Shown here: piece by piece, positions 54,740-64,000 of the stretch
How the letters are laid out: every line of letters begins with the position of its first letter
Position numbering within the stretch: the first letter of the stretch is position 1
Origin: Nephrocerus scutellatus
Taxonomy: Eukaryota; Arthropoda; Insecta; Diptera; Pipunculidae
Assembly (NCBI GenBank): GCA_947095585.1
Contig: OX352763.1
Coordinates: 102,403,908 to 102,467,907 of the forward strand
DNA: 64,000 nucleotides
Direction: 5' to 3'
Made by a program: the position numbers and the translations under genes
The notes under the pieces: generated by a model
Databases searched by the model: none
What the model was told of the DNA's origin: nothing
What the model saw: only the letters and a program-made list of their open reading frames with translations

Positions 54740-55330
54740 ACTTATGTCCTTTATCCCCTTATGGGTCCTAGGGCCTCTACTACGCCTACGCGCCATCGCG
54801 TGCGGTTCCTGGCAATGAGCTGCAGCTCTCTCCAACTCTTCCTCAATTGCCGTGAATCCTCCTCAACTGTTCTGCGCCATGTATTTCTCGGACGATCCGT
54901 TCTTCTACCATCCTGAGATAACGGATTCCATTGCATTGCGTAGTTTTCTACGGAACTGTCGCCTTTTCGGAGTGTATGACCAATCCGCTGCCAATTCCGT
55001 CGTTGGATGGTTTTGCCTATTGGTTCCTGACCCGTTCTCTGGTGAAGACGTTCGTTAGAGATACAGAAAACCATTAAGAAGTTCCGTAGGAACTTATTTA
55101 CGAACGTTTGTAATCTTTTTGTGAGAGTAGCGGTCACCTTCCAAGTGCTGCACCCATTCAAAACAGATTCAATACTTGAACAGAACAGACGCAGCTTGAT
55201 AGCTGATCGCATTACTTCGCCATATCATGAACATCAATCCAAACACTGATTTTGCTTTGCCGATTCGTTTAACAATGTCCTGTTCGGTTCCACCTTCGGT
55301 CGAGACAGTACTTCCAAGATATTGGATACT
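54740..55330 (-). mobile_element. LINE pol C-terminal fragment (RTE-like)
   Basis: The minus strand encodes LKLRLFCSSIESVLNGC-like sequence, then RRNWQRIGHTLRKGDSS, DRPRNTWRRTVEEDSRQLRK and LIARNRTRWRVGVVEALGPI (54751-55212). The IGHTLRK...GRPR.TWRR spelling is characteristic of the C-terminus of RTE-type ORFs. The family differs from the RTE copies elsewhere in the window. Confidence 0.65.
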
Positions 55331-55339
55331 CAAAACTCA

Positions 55340-56240
55340 CTACACCATTTTTTTATAGACTTTAAAGCCGCCTATGATAGCATAGCCAGAGTTGAACTTT
55401 ATAAAGCCATGAGAGAATTCAGCATCCCAAAAAAACTGACACCATGACCATGACCATGACCACTCTTTAAGCCAAGTAAAAACATCCGGATCACTAATAA
55501 GCCCATTCAACATTTATAACGGGCTCTGCCAAGGGGATGGACTAGACTGCGTTCTCTTCAATCTGGGGATGGAGAAAATGATCCGAGACTCTGACTCTCT
55601 ATAAGGCCATTCAGATACTGGCTTACGCAGATATCATGATATTGACATCGTTGGTAGAGACCCAAGAGCTGTACAGGAAGCTTTCTTCCAGATCGAGCAG
55701 GCGACACGAAATCTGGGGTTGCACATAAATGAAATGATAGCAAAATATGAAGTACAAGTTGGCCACGTCTGCGAGTAGAAGATCCAACATTGGTCCCTCA
55801 GTTAAGATAGTGGATCGCGAATTTGAAGTACTGCAATCCTTTAACTACCTCGGGTTAACTGTAGCAGCCGATAACATCCAAACTGCTGGTGTGTAACACA
55901 AAGAAAAGACTTACGGATAATAGTTGGCCCCGTATGTTAGGAAGGACGACTCCGGAGACTATAATGATGAGATCTCTAAGGGTTAGTGGGATGTCGACAT
56001 CTGTAAGAGAATTAAGCTCGGTCGGCTCAGGTGGGCAGGACACCTAGCTCGCATGAGCGAAGATGTTCCTGCTCGGAAAGTCCTTTGCCGTAGTATTTAT
56101 GGAACACGACAGCGATGCTGTCCGAGCCTACGCTGGAAGAATGGGTGACCAGGACGCCCAGAATTTAGGGACGCCAAACTGGATGACATCGGCTCGAAAG
56201 CGGACACCGGTTGTAGAGCCAAATATGATGATGATGATTT
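55340..56240 (+). mobile_element. RTE copy 3, RT to 3' end
   Basis: It starts abruptly in RT ([20 protein letters not shown]) and continues through FNIYNGLCQGDGL. A frame-broken palm (LAYADI..) follows, then HINE, SNIGPSVKIVDREFEVLQ and the C-terminus [20 protein letters not shown] with the ATG-repeat tail at about 56215-56240. Small deletions and frame changes make it inactive. It supplies the family's 3' end. Confidence 0.75.
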
Positions 56241-56269
56241 TTATTTCCAAATTTTAAAACTTTTATGTA

Positions 56270-57080
56270 ATTTTGAATTTAACAAATCGTCAATAAAATC
56301 AATTTCTACCAAATAACTTAACATAAAGAGTACAAATTTTAAAACGGCTAACATTAAAAATATATCTATGCAACAGAGATTCGTCTCTTTAACCCACTAT
56401 CCATGCATGAAGAAAAATCTCACATCCATATAGCATAATAGGTAAAATGAACGACTTCACAAGCTTTAATGTAACGTGCAATGGAAGATATTTTTCTGTA
56501 GAGATTAAGCCGCGTAGAGCACCGTAAACTTTTGAAACTATTTTATTAATTTCCACATTAATTCCAACTAAAGGCATCACTGAAGTCAACTCCTAGATTT
56601 TCAATTATTAGACACTATTTCCACTGGTAAGTCAATAAGATAAAGCATTCGATGTGTTTCAGTTGATATACTTCTGTTAATTATTGGCGCTTGCGTTTTC
56701 CTCGAATTAGGGCTAAGCTTATTTTTTACCGACCAAGGAAATACTTGACTAAGTACGTTATTGATTTTGCCAAAGGCCAGATTTTTGTAATTATTAGGAA
56801 AGAGAGTATATAGCTGCACATCATCAGCATATATGTGGTACTTAGACTTTATGTTGACCACGATGTCGTAAATAAAGCATGAGAATAATAGTGGACCTAG
56901 TATAGATCCTTGCGGGACACTTAAAGGAACAATTTGTTTCAATAAGTATTCATTATTGTTATTGACATATTGCGACCGATTCAAGAAATATGATGATAAT
57001 AGATTGCATAAAGAATTTTTAAAAAGGAATTTTTTTTCAAGTTTATTTACTAAAGCCGAAAGCATTGGAAAAGTCAAGAA
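56270..57080 (-). mobile_element. Jockey/CR1-type LINE copy D, RT
   Basis: The minus strand encodes LSSYFLNRSQYVNNNNEYL, LSVPQGSILGPLLFSCFIYD and YHIYADDVQLYT (56601-57077). After a frame change it reads VYGALRGLISTEKYLPLHV, LKLVKSFILPIMLYGCE (56389-56589). RT catalytic YADD is intact, but the ORF is broken near 56590-56600 and truncated at both ends. Confidence 0.75.
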
Positions 57081-57094
57081 AAACCATTTTTGTA

Positions 57095-57365
57095 AAATTT
57101 GTATGGTCCGATCAATTCCAAATTTTTACAAATTGTTTTGTTTGTACATCGGAGATACACATGCGTATAAAATTTGAAGAAAATTTGGTAAATTTGGTAA
57201 AATCTTTGCATGGAAGCCCTTCGACCCGTATGTAGAGGGCCCCAAACTTTAATAGAAAGTGTTGTCATCGGAGATACACATGTGCAAAGTTTGAATAAAA
57301 GCTGGCTTAAAGAAGTGGGTTCATAATTGATCACAAAATTTAGTCCGCCAGTGAGCCAGCCAAGC
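57095..57365 (-). repeat. Helitron-type repeat fragment
   Basis: TCGGAGATACACATGCGTAT and GTTGTCATCGGAGATACACA on + are the reverse of the 44690-45000 Helitron units. It lies directly next to LINE copy D. Confidence 0.6.
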
Positions 57366-57369
57366 ACAG

Positions 57370-58960
57370 GTACGCGATGGTAAAATAAGAGTATTTAAAA
57401 ATAAAAGGACTGTGTGTATCGTGTGACTTCCTTTATACATTTCTTTGACGAAAGAAATTAAATCAAGAAAAATAAATGCCTTTAACAGCCACGTCAATCT
57501 GGCAACAATTTTTTAGCATACGTAGGTAGCGCTCTTCATTGTTACTTCAATGCTGGAAATATAGGGACTTCTTCTCTTCCACTACCTACATGCTTCATCT
57601 TCAAGTTAGTTTCCTTTATTATTTCTTATTTTTTTTTGTATATCAGGCTATATATACCGATAGAAGTAAACTAATGAAAACGAGTGTGCCATGTGTGTGA
57701 GTGTAGTTACTTAAGCTGGAATGAAGAATTCATTGCATTGGACTTGGCCTCAACGCAACGCGAAAAAAATTAGAAAACTAAACGCTGGCTGTAGAATGAA
57801 AATAAAAAAATGAAAATAAAGAAAACAAGAACAGCAGGCGTAAAATGACTTTTGGACGGTTGTGTTGCTTAAGGTGGGGAGTCGTCCGTCCATCGTCGTA
57901 TCACCAACGCCTTACGCCGTCTCAGTTTGTTTAATCCGCTTGCTATGCAGAAACACAGAAACAAACAAACAAAATCATTGCATTTTTCCTTCTTTCATTG
58001 AAGAGGGTCTCTTCGTTCGCTCGTGTTTCTTGATTTTTAGTTTTAATTCCAAGAGGGAGAACAAATTAGAGGATGAAGATGACTTTGTATTTCTGACTCC
58101 TACCATCAATTCCCTTGTTGGAGAACAGAATTGAACTGAGCTGAACTAAACTACTAACGCAAAATCAGTAATACCGAAGTGATGTAGTCGGACGATAAAG
58201 GATATTGGTGGTTTTTTCTGTTGAAAATAATTTCATTTTTTTTTCATCAGCTTAGCTTAAAAATATCAAGTAATTAAGTGCGTGAGAACTTTTTTTATTT
58301 ATTTTAAAACAATAACTTTTTTCTTACAGTTTCATGTTTCGCGCGCTTAAAAGTTGATTGTTTCAAGTGAATTCGTTGATAAGGAGCCAAGTTAAAAGAT
58401 TTTTCTATAAATGGAAAAAATGAAAACAATGTGTTTGTGTGGTGGAGATGCAATTATTTTACTTTTAAGAAATTTCTTTGGCTTAGTATTTCGTTGTCTA
58501 ACTAGACGCAGCCGAATGATCCGCAAATGTTGAGGAAGGTCTTTTTAACGTTTTGTTTTTCAATTGATAGCCGTAAGTATGTGCGTACGTTTTTTCCAAT
58601 GTTGTGCAGTTTTAAGGAATATAGTTAACTATATTCTTGTTATTATTAATTAAGTTTTGAGCCAAAATTAGATATTCCTAAAAATAGCATGAAGCCGTTC
58701 TGATGAGACGGTTTTGTGATGGGGGAGCTTATTCCGCCCTATTTTGCCACGACTCAAACATCGCACACTTCTTTTGCTATGGGCATTTTTTGAATTAAAC
58801 CAATCTTAATTAACTGTGGTATATATCTTCCATTTCAGTGACCAGTGGTGTGTTTTGGTGAATGTTTGCGTTGTGACGCATTCTGGCTTTTTCTAAAGTC
58901 CTAGTCCAATCTTTTTTTTTTTTAGAGTATATTGTATGACTCCAACCTTTGTTTTTTTTT
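57370..58960. other. Unassigned, unique-looking sequence
   Basis: No coding frame with recognisable motifs. Sequence character (few repeats) suggests host DNA, perhaps upstream exons or promoter of the zinc-finger gene that begins further right. This is inferred. Confidence 0.3.
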
Positions 58961-58974
58961 TTTGCACCTGCCCA

Positions 58975-59150
58975 CACAATACACTTGTATTGAAGTTAAG
59001 GGCGAATATATGCCTTGTAAAGTAGCCAGGTCTGCAGGAGTGAAGTACATCTTGCAACGTTTTAAAAAAACCTAAACATTTCGCAGCATTCTTAGCTTTG
59101 GCGAATACGTGGTCATGCTTGTTGTTGACGCACATGCCGAGTATTGCACG
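58975..59150 (-). mobile_element. LINE family C fragment
   Basis: + strand CCTAAACATTTCGCAGCATT and ATACGTGGTCATGCTTGTTG match the C copies near 9248 and 22015. Minus-strand [11 protein letters not shown] and LQDVLHSCRPGYFT are RT C-terminal spelling. It adjoins an RTE copy. Confidence 0.6.
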
Positions 59151-59159
59151 CGAACATGA

Positions 59160-59757
59160 ATATAAAGAGCACAAAAGATATGGAAAAACAGTTACCAGCG
59201 AAAAAAGGCAGCCTGGGAGAAAAATATCGTCCGTGAACTAGAAGAGTAAAGAGAGCGAGAGTGAACTGGAACAGTACAGAGAGCAAGGACCGCACCAGGC
59301 GCGGAAGTTCTACCAAAGAAGCCGCGGTATGACTCAATTTTAACCGCGTTGCACATACTGCAAAGACAAGGAGGGTAATATGATCGCCGATCCTAAAGGC
59401 AATTGGAAAATCACTTTCATAAGTTGCTAAATGGGCAGTTAACTGAGGAATTGGGGGCTCCACCAATGACCGAAGCTCATACTATGCTGCCGCCACCAAG
59501 CATAGACGAAGTTAGCAGAGCGATAAATCGGCTTAAAAATAATAAGGCCCCGGGATCAGATGGGATCCCATTGGAACTGATTAAAATAGGAGGCCCCACA
59601 TTACACCAAGCAATTCATGAAATAAACGTGCTGGTGAGGGAAGAAGAAGCTGTGCCAGAAGACTGGCGAAGAGGCATCCTATGTCCCATACATAAGAAAG
59701 GGGATATCACAACATACAGCAATTATCGTTGCATAACGTTGTTGAATACCACGTATA
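59160..59757 (+). mobile_element. RTE copy 4, truncated by a Tigger element
   Basis: The linker and start of RT are present. 59403-59757 is open, with [40 protein letters not shown] and [22 protein letters not shown] stops abruptly at about 59757, where Tigger-like sequence begins. Confidence 0.8.
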
Positions 59758-60775
59758 GAAGGATTGAAATTAATATTTTCAATCATTTTTAAAACAAATA
59801 ATTTTCGGAAGCACACTTTTAAATTCTTTATTATTCCTTGGTCCAAAGATTGCAAAACTGATGTTGTGTTGGCAGGTAGAAATATCAGTTTAATCGAGCT
59901 TAAGTTTTCAATATTAGGATGACTAGGACTATCTACAGTCAAAATAATTTTCTTGTTTTGTCGCTATAACTCCTTATCCCATTTATGAAGATAATCCGTG
60001 AAAATCTCAGACGTCATCCATGCAGTTTTATTTGCTTTATAAAAGACCGGTAAGGATTTAACATTTTTGTAACAACGAGGGGATTTTGATTTTCCTATCA
60101 CTAAAAGTTTTCTTTTTATGGAACCCGTCATATTACAACCGACCATAACTGTAACTCTTGTATCTTTGGAGAATTTTCCAATAATGCAGCGTTCGCCCCT
60201 AAAGCGGAAGGACTTATCCGGAGTAAGCTTATAGAACAGTGCAGTTTCATCGGCGTTAAAGATTTGGCCAAACTTTTTTAATCCAATCTTCACATAGCAT
60301 AGTGTCAACCTTGGCAGCTTCACCTGAAACTTTTCCACAGACAATTTTGTGACGTTGCCTCAAACGACTTATCCAACCCTCAGAACATCTGTAGTCCCTT
60401 TTTCCGAACAATTCTCCAAACTTGTTAGCTTGACCGATAAGAATTGGTCCATTTATTGGGATGTTTTGTCTTCTCTTACTCTTAAACCACTTTAATAAGG
60501 CTTCGTCGATTTCAGGTTTGGTTCACTGTCGTATTTTCTTATTTTTAATGCAGCATTCTTCAAAGTTCTTCTCTGTTTAGTCTCGATTTTTCCATATTGT
60601 TGATACGGTCGAATGTGAAACACCAAACTCCTGCGCTATTGCACTATTTTTTTCACCTGATTCCCAACGGAATATAATCGCTACCTTTTCCTCTACAGAA
60701 AAGTTCATACGTTTTCCAGAACTCATGGCTGCATAAGAAAATAAAAGCAATAAACTGATATTCAACTGCAGTCAA
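59758..60775 (-). mobile_element. Tigger/pogo-type transposase remnant
   Basis: Reading leftwards: an N-terminal CENP-B/Psq-type HTH (VEEKVAIIFRWESGEKNSAI, EFGVSHSTVSTIWKN; 60577-60765) and a second DNA-binding module near 60500-60350 (ALLKWFKSKRRQNIPINGPI). The DDE core follows (FNADETALFYKLTPDKSF, VTVMVGCNMTGSIKRKLL; 59964-60344), and the C-terminal part (LIFLPANTTSVLQSLDQGII; 59679-59942). At least two frame breaks separate the parts. The first catalytic Asp (NADET) is visible; the third is not evident. Inactive. Confidence 0.8.
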
Positions 60776-60794
60776 ATAAAATGCAAACCTTTTT

Positions 60795-61620
60795 AAATTC
60801 TCTATATTAACTTCACTTGCCCGTGGGTCGTCGGTCGTCTGTCGTGGATTCTTGCGACCAATTTTTAACCCACTTCCCATGGCCCGATTTTATTTTTACA
60901 CACATGTGTATTTCCGGAGACAACACTTTCTATTAAATTTTGAGGCCCCTCGGGCTGCGGGTCGGGGGGCTCCCAAACAAAAATTTTAAAAAATTTACCC
61001 GATTTTCTTCAAATTTTACACACATGTGTATACCCAATAAACAATACTTTTTCGAAAATTTGGTAGTGATCGGGTCCCGGGTTCGGCCGCAAGGCCCTTA
61101 TACATTTTTTTAATATCTGTACTGGCATCAGATATTCGTCGCCCTTTATGGACTGTGTGCGGTGTGTGCTGCGCAGTCGGCTGCGCTGCATGGCTTTGGT
61201 GGTGGAGAGAGAGAGAGAAATCTTAGCTCACGCACAAATGAACCCAGCAAATGAAACGAGACATACATGTTTTATGCTTACAAATATCCACATCCCATAC
61301 AAATATTTTACAAAATTTACCCGATTTTCTTTAAATTTTGTACACATGTGTGTCTTCGATGGAAAACACTTTTTGTAAAAATTTGGAGCGATCGGTCCCT
61401 TGGGGACCCCAATATACAATTTTTAAATATCGCTATATCGCATCAGATCACGGCAAAGTCTGAGCTCTGTGCTTTGTGAGCAGCGCTGTTCGCTGCCGCT
61501 GCGTCATTTCGTGGATGATTTTGCCACAAGACGAGCACGCAGTGTGTGTGTGTGTGTGTATCTCCGATTAGAGAATTTACAAGAAAAATTTTAATTTTTT
61601 TGTGATTTTAATAAAAATTG
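60795..61620 (+). repeat. Helitron-type fragments with a GT microsatellite
   Basis: 60805-61060 and 61290-61400 repeat the ACACATGTGTAT..ACAACACTTT units of the 44624 Helitron. A different GC-rich insert occupies about 61085-61260 and 61420-61540. (GT)n lies at 61542-61558. No coding. Confidence 0.6.
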
Positions 61621-61728
61621 TGAAATATTTTCGTTGTAAGACAAAAATGAAATCTGACCTTACACTTGCTTCAACTACAGAATATGAACTATTTTATTAA
61701 TTCTTTGTCATCTCTTCAGTTGTTTCAG

Positions 61729-63254
61729 GTTCCTGGCTATAATCTTCCAACGTGCGTAAAGTGCTCGGAACATTTGACGTCTAATGGTTTTTATCAGTCA
61801 ACAGTTAATACGGCAAATAGCAACAGTGGCAATTTAGTAGTTCAACAGCAGCAGCAACAGCAACATCAGTCAGCAACGAATTCTTCCGAAAATCTCCAAT
61901 TGCCACATGACGACTCTGATGATGTAAGTTCTTTACTCTCTCTCTCTCCCTCTCTCTTTCTCTGTTGTTTTTATGTTGAATTCGAAATGAGCAAAGAGAT
62001 CAATTTATGACACAAAAATGTTGAATTTGCACGAATTGTCAAAAAATCTGGCGCGGATTGATTTTTTGGCTTTCAAGTTGATCGTTTTCATTAAAAAAAC
62101 AAACCAATCAATGAAACCCAATTTTTGATCTGAGATCGCCTCTAACTGATTTGGATATTTTGGGACAGTAACATACATACAATGGAGAAAATGACGTTCA
62201 GGAATGCAACATGCAACAAAACAATGAAAAAAAAAAGATTCCCGCCTTTTATGTTCGACTTGCTGAACAACTGACAGCTCCGACAAAGATTTTTAAAAAA
62301 AGGTAAAACAAAATTTCAAATAATGTGTCATGTGTCCTTTGACTCTGACTCTTTGGTCAATTCGAATTCAAAATTATATTTCAATGTTTACCGAAATGAA
62401 ATGAGTTTTTGTCACAATTTTGCTGTTACAAATATTTCGTTTCGTATTTCTCTTTCTTTCGTTCTCTCGCTCTCTTTCTCTCTCTCTCTCCCACTTTAGA
62501 TTAAAAGACAGCAAATAGGTTCAATGTCAAATCAAAACGGTGTGAAAAAAACCGAAATCATGTCATTTGATTTGGAGAAAACCATACAAAATCTAGACGT
62601 ATTTATTTTTCGTTATTTTTTTAAAAGAAAACATTTAACGATTTAACTGCCGGAACACAATGCTATAGCTGTAGTAGCAGTGGTAGTAGCAGTAGAACGA
62701 GCTGTCAAAAGTTGAAACTCAATACGACGAACACTGTAGCATTAGCACATCGTTGAAGCGGCAGTTAGAGTTGGTCTCCTTTTAACTTTTGTAGTTGCTA
62801 CAATTTTGACAGCTTAATACCGTCACCGCTACATCATTGTGTTTCGGCAGCTTGTTAAAAATATTAATTAATTGATGGATGTCATTTTGACTTTTATGAG
62901 CATGCATTTTGTGAGAAAGAATATTCTTATACTGGTCAAGTTTAAATTTCTAGGTAGACCTGTTATTCAACGAGGAGGGCTCGTGTCCACTATGCTCGAA
63001 GACCTTCTCGCGTAAGTCGTCATTGCTCACTCACATACGAAATCATGCCGCGGAGAGGAAGTACGTTTGCTCGTTTTGTCACAAAGGTGAGTTGCGAGTG
63101 TGCTCTGCTATGTGCGACATAAAGATAAACTCTAATCTTATCCCATTTGCCATTTCCAGGATTCACGCAGGCAGCTAATTTGCGAAATCACGAGCGAATA
63201 CACACGAACGATCGACCGTATGTGTGTATTGATTGTGGCAAAATGTTCACACAG
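61729..63254 (+). CDS. C2H2 zinc-finger protein, three internal exons (partial)
   Basis: Exons: 61729-61923 (after TTGTTTCAG; ends GAT|GTAAGT, phase 0), 62954-63086 (after TTTCTAG; ends AAAG|GTGAGT, phase 1) and 63160-63254 (after TTTCCAG; ends CAG|GTAAGC, phase 0). Phases join cleanly. The first exon has a lone CxxC (CVKCSEHL), a Gln-rich run (61846-61875) and an acidic end. The next two encode finger 1 (CPLCSKTFSRKSSLLTHIRNH), finger 2 (CSFCHKG.. HERIH) and the start of finger 3 (CIDCGKMFTQ). The acceptor for the first exon could instead be 9 bp upstream (61720). A sequence-specific DNA-binding nuclear factor is likely. I do not recognise which one. The ends lie beyond the traced exons. Confidence 0.88.
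62030..62160. repeat. Dispersed repeat shared with 3390-3500
   Basis: AAAAATCTGGCGC.GATTGATTTTTTGGCT.TCAAGTTG.TCGTTTTC is found here and at about 3403-3452 with few differences. It lies inside an intron of the zinc-finger gene. The family is unknown. Confidence 0.65.
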
Positions 63255-63407
63255 GTAAGCAAAGACAATCAAAGCACCATGCAAAGGATGAATCATGAAA
63301 TAGGGAATAAAATTTTGATTTTCAAAAAATAATCGATCTTGGGCCAACAATAGAGGTCGCATCTAACAGAACTACTATAAAAGTTAATTTGTTGTAATAG
63401 AAATAGT

Positions 63408-64000
63408 TAATATATACGTGGCCACCATGAACTTTGTTTTGCGCTCATTTGCCCCAGATTTCGTGCCGCCTGCTCGATCTGGATGAACGCTTCCTGTACA
63501 GCTGTTCGGTTTCTACCAACGATGTCTATATCGTCTACGCAAGCCAGTACCTGAATTGACTTATAGAGGATTGTTCCTCTCGCCGTTTCGTCAGAGTCTC
63601 GGATCACTTTCTCCAACGCCAGGTTGAAGAGGACGCTGGCCAGTCCATCCCCTTGTCGGAGACCGTTATAGATGTTGAATGGGCTTGATAGTGCTCCAGA
63701 TATTTTTACTTGGCTTATAACATTGGTCATGGTCAACCTACATAGTCGTGTCAGTTTATTTGGGATGCCGAATTCTCTCATGGCTTTATAAAGTTCTACT
63801 CTAACTATGCTATAGGCGGCTTTAAAGTCTATAAAAAGAGGGTGTAGTAAGTTTTGAAACTCTTGACATTTTTCCATCACCTGCCTTAGGGTGTAAATCT
63901 GATCAGTTGTTGATTTGCCTGAGATGAAGCCACAATGGTATGGAACAATGATTAACTTATGGGGTTATCCTGTCTTGAAGGATATAGGAGAAAATCGTAT
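63408..64000 (-). mobile_element. RTE copy 5, RT, antisense in the zinc-finger gene intron
   Basis: A 157-codon minus-strand open frame (63407-63880) has FIDFKAAYSIVRVELYKAM, FNIYNGLRQGDGLASVLFNL and LACVDDIDIVGR. The catalytic box reads CVDD where AYADD is usual for the family. The element continues past the window edge on its 5' side, with a frame break near 63885. It is the best-preserved RTE segment in the window. Confidence 0.8.

Overview
This is a 64 kb piece of AT-rich eukaryotic nuclear DNA. It has short GT-AG introns, long introns packed with transposon debris, and insect-type mobile elements: an errantivirus-like LTR element, RTE, Jockey and LOA-type LINEs, Helitrons, and Harbinger, Tigger, hAT and mariner-like DNA transposons. 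The best guess is a higher dipteran, probably tephritid-like. The host proteins are conserved animal families and fit any insect, so the taxonomic call rests mainly on the repeats.

Host genes. (1) 4558-5208, + strand: a two-exon COMMD10 (COMM-domain) gene that looks complete. (2) 5987-25942, - strand: a cytospin-A/SPECC1L gene. I could follow twelve coding exons with consistent phases to a 1011-residue protein with a low-complexity N-terminus, long coiled coils and a C-terminal calponin-homology domain. Its 5 kb and 11 kb introns hold most of the mobile DNA in the left third of the window. Genes 1 and 2 converge, with about 780 bp between stop codons. (3) 35485-36456 continuing at 44290-44360, + strand: two well-spliced exons of a gene I do not recognise. 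The second exon is split by a 7.8 kb LTR retrotransposon. (4) 61729-63254, + strand: three exons of a C2H2 zinc-finger gene whose two ends lie outside what I can trace.

Mobile DNA, left to right: a degraded LOA-like LINE (1-2040); LINE, SINE and duplicated repeat pieces in the 5 kb cytospin intron (6650-11086); RTE copies, a 118-bp satellite-like array, a mariner-like remnant and a Harbinger remnant in the 11 kb intron (15.4-24.9 kb); a possible MITE carrying a perfect 77-bp duplication (28.2-28.9 kb); a broken LINE reverse transcriptase (29.5-30.2 kb); a tRNA-derived SINE (32.3-32.6 kb); a hAT remnant and a Helitron block (32.9-35.3 kb); the LTR element (36457-44283); a non-autonomous Helitron (44.6-45.7 kb); a fold-back element with arms of about 300 bp (49.0-50.0 kb); more LINE and RTE pieces (50.9-57.1 kb); a Tigger/pogo remnant that cuts off an RTE copy (59.2-60.8 kb); Helitron debris (60.8-61.6 kb); and an antisense RTE in a zinc-finger-gene intron (63.4-64.0 kb).

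I did not find a clearly new multi-gene system. The strongest observations are the apparently recent LTR insertion (LTRs identical by eye, 6-bp target duplication) inside an open exon, a tRNA-derived SINE family with a second degraded copy in the window, and several precise tandem arrays. Stretches without an assigned gene or element (about 2.0-4.5, 26-28, 45.7-47.7, 50.0-50.8, 53.8-54.6 and 57.4-58.9 kb) show no convincing coding sequence. Some look like unique host sequence that could hold 5' untranslated exons.
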